Source of the DNA: a virus
Reading direction: 5' to 3' (one strand)
DNA: 30,603 nt
IMG/VR virus record: IMGVR_UViG_3300044961_001104
Coordinates: 1-30,603 of that record
In this document: piece by piece, positions 28,034 through 30,603 of the stretch
How positions within the stretch are numbered: position 1 is the first letter of the stretch
How the letters are laid out: each line of letters begins with the position of its first letter
Translations under genes and position numbers: made by a program
The notes under the pieces: generated by a model
Told to the model about the DNA's origin: nothing
Databases searched by the model: none
The model's input: the letters and a program-made list of their open reading frames with translations, nothing else

Positions 28034-28207
28034 TCAGTTTTTCGACATCGATATTACAGATGCCAGAACCGCTATGATCAGGAAGAAAACCCACATACCC
28101 CACGAAAGCGCGTCGGCTGGAATATTGCGGGTGAGCAGCGCCCAGGCTTCTGCAAATACAGAAGCCCATCCGATGGCAGCAAGCAGTTGGGATGGTTTGG
28201 TGAACAT
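28034..28207 (-). CDS. Small membrane protein (57 aa)
   Basis: ATG at 28207 is preceded by AAAGGA at good spacing. The 57-residue product has two hydrophobic segments (LLAAIGWASVFAEAWALL and WGMWVFFLIIAVLASVISM) and ends in Ser-Lys-Asn. The gene is short and easily missed. The two-helix form fits a small holin or an assembly-associated membrane peptide. It is the last gene before the hairpin at 27957-27995. Confidence 0.65.
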   Translation of the reverse strand: MFTKPSQLLAAIGWASVFAEAWALLTRNIPADALSWGMWVFFLIIAVLASVISMSKN

Positions 28208-28226
28208 GTCTGTCCTTTCTGAAATC

Positions 28227-28505
28227 TTATCGATACAACTTCACAGCCCGATGACTGATCCAGCGCCAGGCACGGCGCAGTCTGATCGCCCAGGTCGCCC
28301 ATGAGTGGCAATACCAGCAAAGCACGGTCAGGTCTTCATCGGGCTCATTCCCGAGGTTCTTGTACGAAACATGATGCACTTGCAGCCGGCGTGTCTCTCC
28401 GCAAAGCTGGCATCGATGTCCAGCCCTTCGGAGAGCGCGCTGACGTCGTTGCCGCCAGGCGGGAGAGGAGATGTAAAAAAGATATTGCGGGGAGAAACGT
28501 CTCAT
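28227..28505 (-). CDS. HNH endonuclease
   Basis: The 92-residue protein has a complete HNH core: CQLCG (Cys32, Cys35), VHHVSYKNLG (His44, His45, Asn50), and CWYCH (Cys63, Cys66), the zinc-stabilised beta-beta-alpha fold. Small phage HNH proteins of this kind work with the terminase in packaging in HK97-type phages. Here it is separated from terL by about 4.5 kb but is on the same strand. Confidence 0.85.
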   Translation of the reverse strand: MRRFSPQYLFYISSPAWRQRRQRALRRAGHRCQLCGETRRLQVHHVSYKNLGNEPDEDLTVLCWYCHSWATWAIRLRRAWRWISHRAVKLYR

Positions 28506-28759
28506 GTCCTGCGGCGCATCCTCTCTCCACGCCGGCGGTATCGGCGAAGATGGATTTCACGACCGCGCATCCTTTTCAAAATAACTGCCAGACGCACATG
28601 CACGTCCAATGGGCGGCTGATAGCCCTGGCTGTTTTCAAAAAATCGATCACCAACTTGTTGCACGCGTCTGCGAATTGGCGAAGGGCGTCTGCCATTGCC
28701 CGGATCGCATTTTCCAGTTCTTGATCGGTCGGTGTCCAGTTGGGCGGCGTCCAGTTCAC
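28502..28759 (-). CDS. Small basic protein (85 aa)
   Basis: The GTG at 28759 overlaps the VRR-NUC stop (GTGA) and has GGAGG four bases upstream, so it is preferred to the longer frame that would overlap that gene. The product starts with WTPPNWTPTDQELENAIRAM, has helices with a lone Cys, and ends in a strongly Arg-rich tail. The tail suggests nucleic-acid binding. No family is recognised. Confidence 0.65.
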   Translation of the reverse strand: MNWTPPNWTPTDQELENAIRAMADALRQFADACNKLVIDFLKTARAISRPLDVHVRLAVILKRMRGREIHLRRYRRRGERMRRRT

Positions 28760-29190
28760 TTTGCCTCCATGCTCATATAAAGCGCAAAGATACTCATTGC
28801 CTCTTCTGCGCCGTAGCATACTTCGCCCAGACCACCAGAAGCGTTCACAGCCTCCAGAAAACGGGATTGCTCGGGAGACACGGCGTCGGCGTCGTTCCGC
28901 TTATCCAGCGCCTTCAACTCGATGGCGAGATAGGCGTACTCTCCGCGCGGCTGCAGATACAGGATGTCAGACACGCCGGGCTTCATTCCCTCCCGCTTGA
29001 ACTTGTTGATCAGCGCATACGGGTTCTTGCCGCCGACCCACAGACCATTGGGAACGGAAAAGAGCAAGTCGTCCGCGAAATCATCGCGGTGCATATATTT
29101 GAAGCGGACCTCAGCGAAAAAATTCGCCTGCTCCTCATGCTCGGAGATCCGCATCTTCTTTACCTTGTACTTCGGTTTTGGTTCGCTCAT
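28756..29190 (-). CDS. VRR-NUC domain nuclease
   Basis: ATG at 29190 has GGAG six bases upstream and overlaps the previous stop (ATGA); further upstream starts would overlap that gene. The 144-residue protein contains GVSDILYL (Asp75), YLAIELK (Glu91, Lys93) and SPEQSRFL (Gln108), the PD-(D/E)XK-type core of VRR-NUC nucleases. Standalone VRR-NUC proteins are common in phages and cut branched DNA in several studied cases. The natural substrate here is unknown. Confidence 0.85.
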   Translation of the reverse strand: MSEPKPKYKVKKMRISEHEEQANFFAEVRFKYMHRDDFADDLLFSVPNGLWVGGKNPYALINKFKREGMKPGVSDILYLQPRGEYAYLAIELKALDKRNDADAVSPEQSRFLEAVNASGGLGEVCYGAEEAMSIFALYMSMEAK

Positions 29191-29348
29191 TTGAGACTCC
29201 ATTCGACCGACCCGTCCCAAAACACGGTGGCTCTGTAACGCCGGTGGTCGTTTCCGACGTATGGCGATGCCCACCAGCCGCGGCGTACGGCGAGCACGTG
29301 GATCCATCCAGCCAGATAGTCCAGTCCCAATATGGTTGTGAGAAACAT
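29187..29348 (-). CDS. Small hypothetical protein (53 aa)
   Basis: ATG at 29348 is preceded by GAGGTGA. The 53-residue product starts with a mildly hydrophobic helix (LTTILGLDYLAGWIHVLAV) followed by a Trp/Arg-rich part (RRGWWASPYVGNDHRRYRATVFWDGSVEW). Its stop overlaps the start of the VRR-NUC gene (ATGA), and its start lies two bases before the end of the upstream gene. Coupling and ribosome site support it despite its size. Confidence 0.6.
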   Translation of the reverse strand: MFLTTILGLDYLAGWIHVLAVRRGWWASPYVGNDHRRYRATVFWDGSVEWSLK

Positions 29349-29350
29349 GG

Positions 29351-29620
29351 TCACCTCTTCTTGATGGTTATCTTTTTCCCCGACGGCTGATCGGGGTCAT
29401 ATGAATGCGGTCCCTGGCGCGCAGCTTTCAGGATCTCCAGGGCGCGTTGTATGCGATTGTCCGCATAATTCAACGCATCCTTCAGGACGCGAATGATTCC
29501 CCAAAGAACAGAGATCACGTCCTCCAATGCGGCAATGGTCGAGTGTGTGTGTCGTTGTTGTGTGTGTTGGTCTCGAGGTGCCTTTTTTTTCTTGCTTTTT
29601 GGGCACGTCTTTTGTGTCAT
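29351..29620 (-). CDS. First gene of the minus-strand cluster, helical basic protein (89 aa)
   Basis: ATG at 29620 is preceded by AAAGGAG. The N-terminus is Lys/His-rich (KSKKKKAPRDQHTQQRHTH), followed by an amphipathic helix (AALEDVISVLWGIIRVLKDALNYADNRIQRALEILKAAR) and a basic tail. It may bind DNA. It is the promoter-proximal gene of the minus-strand cluster, diverging from the integrase. Confidence 0.65.
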   Translation of the reverse strand: MTQKTCPKSKKKKAPRDQHTQQRHTHSTIAALEDVISVLWGIIRVLKDALNYADNRIQRALEILKAARQGPHSYDPDQPSGKKITIKKR

Positions 29621-29709
29621 TTATTACTCCTTTCAATCCTTTTTTCTTTTTAAAATCGCCTGTTTGGGAAACGTTGGTTCCCGAAAAAAAATGTTACAGG
29701 AGAAGAACA
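29621..29709. promoter_or_regulatory. Divergent regulatory gap between the integrase and minus-strand genes
   Basis: The 89-base AT-rich gap contains GGGAA-ACGTTGG-TTCCC (about 29667-29684), a short inverted repeat that could be an operator, and T-rich tracts. Promoters for both directions are expected here, but no box pair is convincing. Confidence 0.35.
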
Positions 29710-30603
29710 ATGCAGTACCATAGACGTATGCGGAAATTCTTTTATCTTCCGCAAAGAACAAAACAGATGAAAAACTTACTCCTATCAAAAGCGATCGATG
29801 GTTTCGTTTTGGCATGCCTGGCGAGGAGACTTTCGCCGCATACGCTCGATGACTATCAGCGCACCTTGAAAAGGTTCCTCGACCACGTGGGCGACATGCC
29901 TATCAACCAGGTGAAAAGCACACAATTGACCGCCTTTTTAGCGTCCAGGAATGTCGGTAAAAAAACATTGTTGAATTACCACATTGCCCTCTCTGCTTTG
30001 TGGACGTGGGCATTGCGCGAGGGGTACGTGACCAGCCATATCGTCCGGACAGTGGATAAACCAAAACCAAGCAAGGTTGTGATTCAACCGTTCACGGATG
30101 TGGAGGTTAGGGCGCTTTTGCAGGCAATTCGATATGCGCCGGACCGGAACCGCGCTCTTATACTGGTTTTGCTGGATACGGGCGCGCGGGCATCTGAAAT
30201 ATGCAATCTGAAAAGGGATGACATTGACCTTGCATCGAGGCGGTTGAAGGTTGTCGGAAAAGGGGACAAGGAAAGGTTTTTACCGTTTTCCCCTCGCACT
30301 GCCTCCGCTTTGTTTTCCCACCTGGCAACAACGGACGGAGATCCGTTCAAAATGGGGCGCACCGGATTGGCTCAGTACCTGCGCCGGTTGGGAAAGCGAG
30401 CCGGCGTCAAAAACACACATCCGCATCGTTTTCGTCATACGATGGCTGTGACCTGGCTGCGCAACGGAGGCGACCCTTATACACTTCAGGAGGTCCTTGG
30501 GCACTCAACCATGGATATGGTCAAGAATTACATCGCATTGGCGCAGGTGGATCTGGATGAAGCCCATAAACGCGCCAGCCCGGTCGAAGGGTGGAAGTTG
30601 TAA
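29710..30603 (+). CDS. int: Tyrosine integrase (phage/XerCD type)
   Basis: ATG at 29710 has CAGGAG seven bases upstream. The 297-residue enzyme has an N-terminal SAM-like core-binding domain (residues about 20-110) and a catalytic domain with Arg160 (TGARASEIC), Lys184 (VGKGDKER), His239/Arg242 (HPHRFRH), His265 (LGHS) and the nucleophile Tyr274 (MVKNYIAL). The full catalytic set is present. It lacks the extra helix typical of integron integrases and an N-terminal arm-binding domain of lambda type, so it is closest to small phage or Xer-like recombinases. It would integrate the phage. Ends at the last base of the window. Confidence 0.9.
   Translation: MQYHRRMRKFFYLPQRTKQMKNLLLSKAIDGFVLACLARRLSPHTLDDYQRTLKRFLDHVGDMPINQVKSTQLTAFLASRNVGKKTLLNYHIALSALWTWALREGYVTSHIVRTVDKPKPSKVVIQPFTDVEVRALLQAIRYAPDRNRALILVLLDTGARASEICNLKRDDIDLASRRLKVVGKGDKERFLPFSPRTASALFSHLATTDGDPFKMGRTGLAQYLRRLGKRAGVKNTHPHRFRHTMAVTWLRNGGDPYTLQEVLGHSTMDMVKNYIALAQVDLDEAHKRASPVEGWKL

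Noticed and set aside
29527-29709. Upstream extension of the integrase frame
   Set aside because: It would overlap the divergent gene and the regulatory gap. A good ribosome site directs the start to 29710.
29710-30603. Idea that the right-end recombinase is an integron integrase
   Set aside because: The extra helix region that marks integron integrases between the second and third catalytic blocks is not present; spacing is that of Xer/phage enzymes.
1-30603. CRISPR arrays, tRNA genes, insertion sequences
   Set aside because: No regularly spaced direct repeats, no cloverleaf with a CCA-proximal T arm, and no transposase motifs were seen by eye; short tRNAs could be missed without a search tool.

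Overview
The window holds most of the structural half of a tailed phage or prophage with a long non-contractile (siphovirus-type) tail, flanked on the left by small accessory genes and on the right by a tyrosine integrase. Supporting genes are a large terminase, portal, head morphogenesis protein, scaffold, capsid protein, connectors, a tail assembly chaperone with a programmed frameshift, a 701-residue tape measure protein, a hub-like protein and lectin/C1q-like adhesins. No tail sheath is seen. Base composition is moderately GC-rich and the standard genetic code is used. The host cannot be fixed from sequence alone. The Thr/Ala/Pro-rich linker plus Excalibur domain protein and the general style of the proteins lean towards a Chloroflexota (Anaerolineae-like) host, as a low-confidence inference.

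Layout. Positions 1-590, plus strand: two small genes, each followed by an imperfect hairpin with the architecture of an integron attC site. The first is a complete cassette (about 10-336). Positions 590-5064, plus strand: a small membrane protein, an Excalibur-domain secreted protein, an unknown protein, then a tightly overlapping operon of eight or nine small genes (a DUF1257/DUF2997-like pair, Cys-rich proteins, an ASCH/PUA-like protein, a small membrane protein). This operon ends in a perfect 25-bp inverted repeat at 5070-5123, a terminator shared with the opposing transcript.

Positions 5122-29620, minus strand, listed in the direction of transcription from the right. (i) A small helical protein, a 53-aa protein, VRR-NUC nuclease, an 85-aa protein, HNH nuclease and a 57-aa membrane protein. 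(ii) A gap with two strong hairpins and a possible plus-strand structured RNA. (iii) A ParB-like protein, C5 cytosine methyltransferase, two paralogous small-terminase-like HTH proteins and a 72-aa protein. (iv) A promoter plus leader RNA, a holin-like and a spanin-like protein, terminase, portal and head morphogenesis protein. (v) A second promoter carrying a near-identical leader RNA, then scaffold, decoration protein, capsid protein and an 86-aa protein, closed by an intrinsic terminator. (vi) Connectors, tail tube, tail chaperone with -1 frameshift, tape measure, hub, adhesins and a metallophosphoesterase. The integrase lies divergently at 29710-30603.

The most notable observations are a 61-bp leader element present twice (59/61 identical), each copy just downstream of a sigma70-type promoter and with both substitutions preserving the stem; integron-type cassettes beside phage genes; a textbook A_AAA_AAC frameshift site; and two tandem small-terminase-like paralogs. 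No endolysin, repressor or replication genes were recognised, so the window is probably not a complete phage genome.
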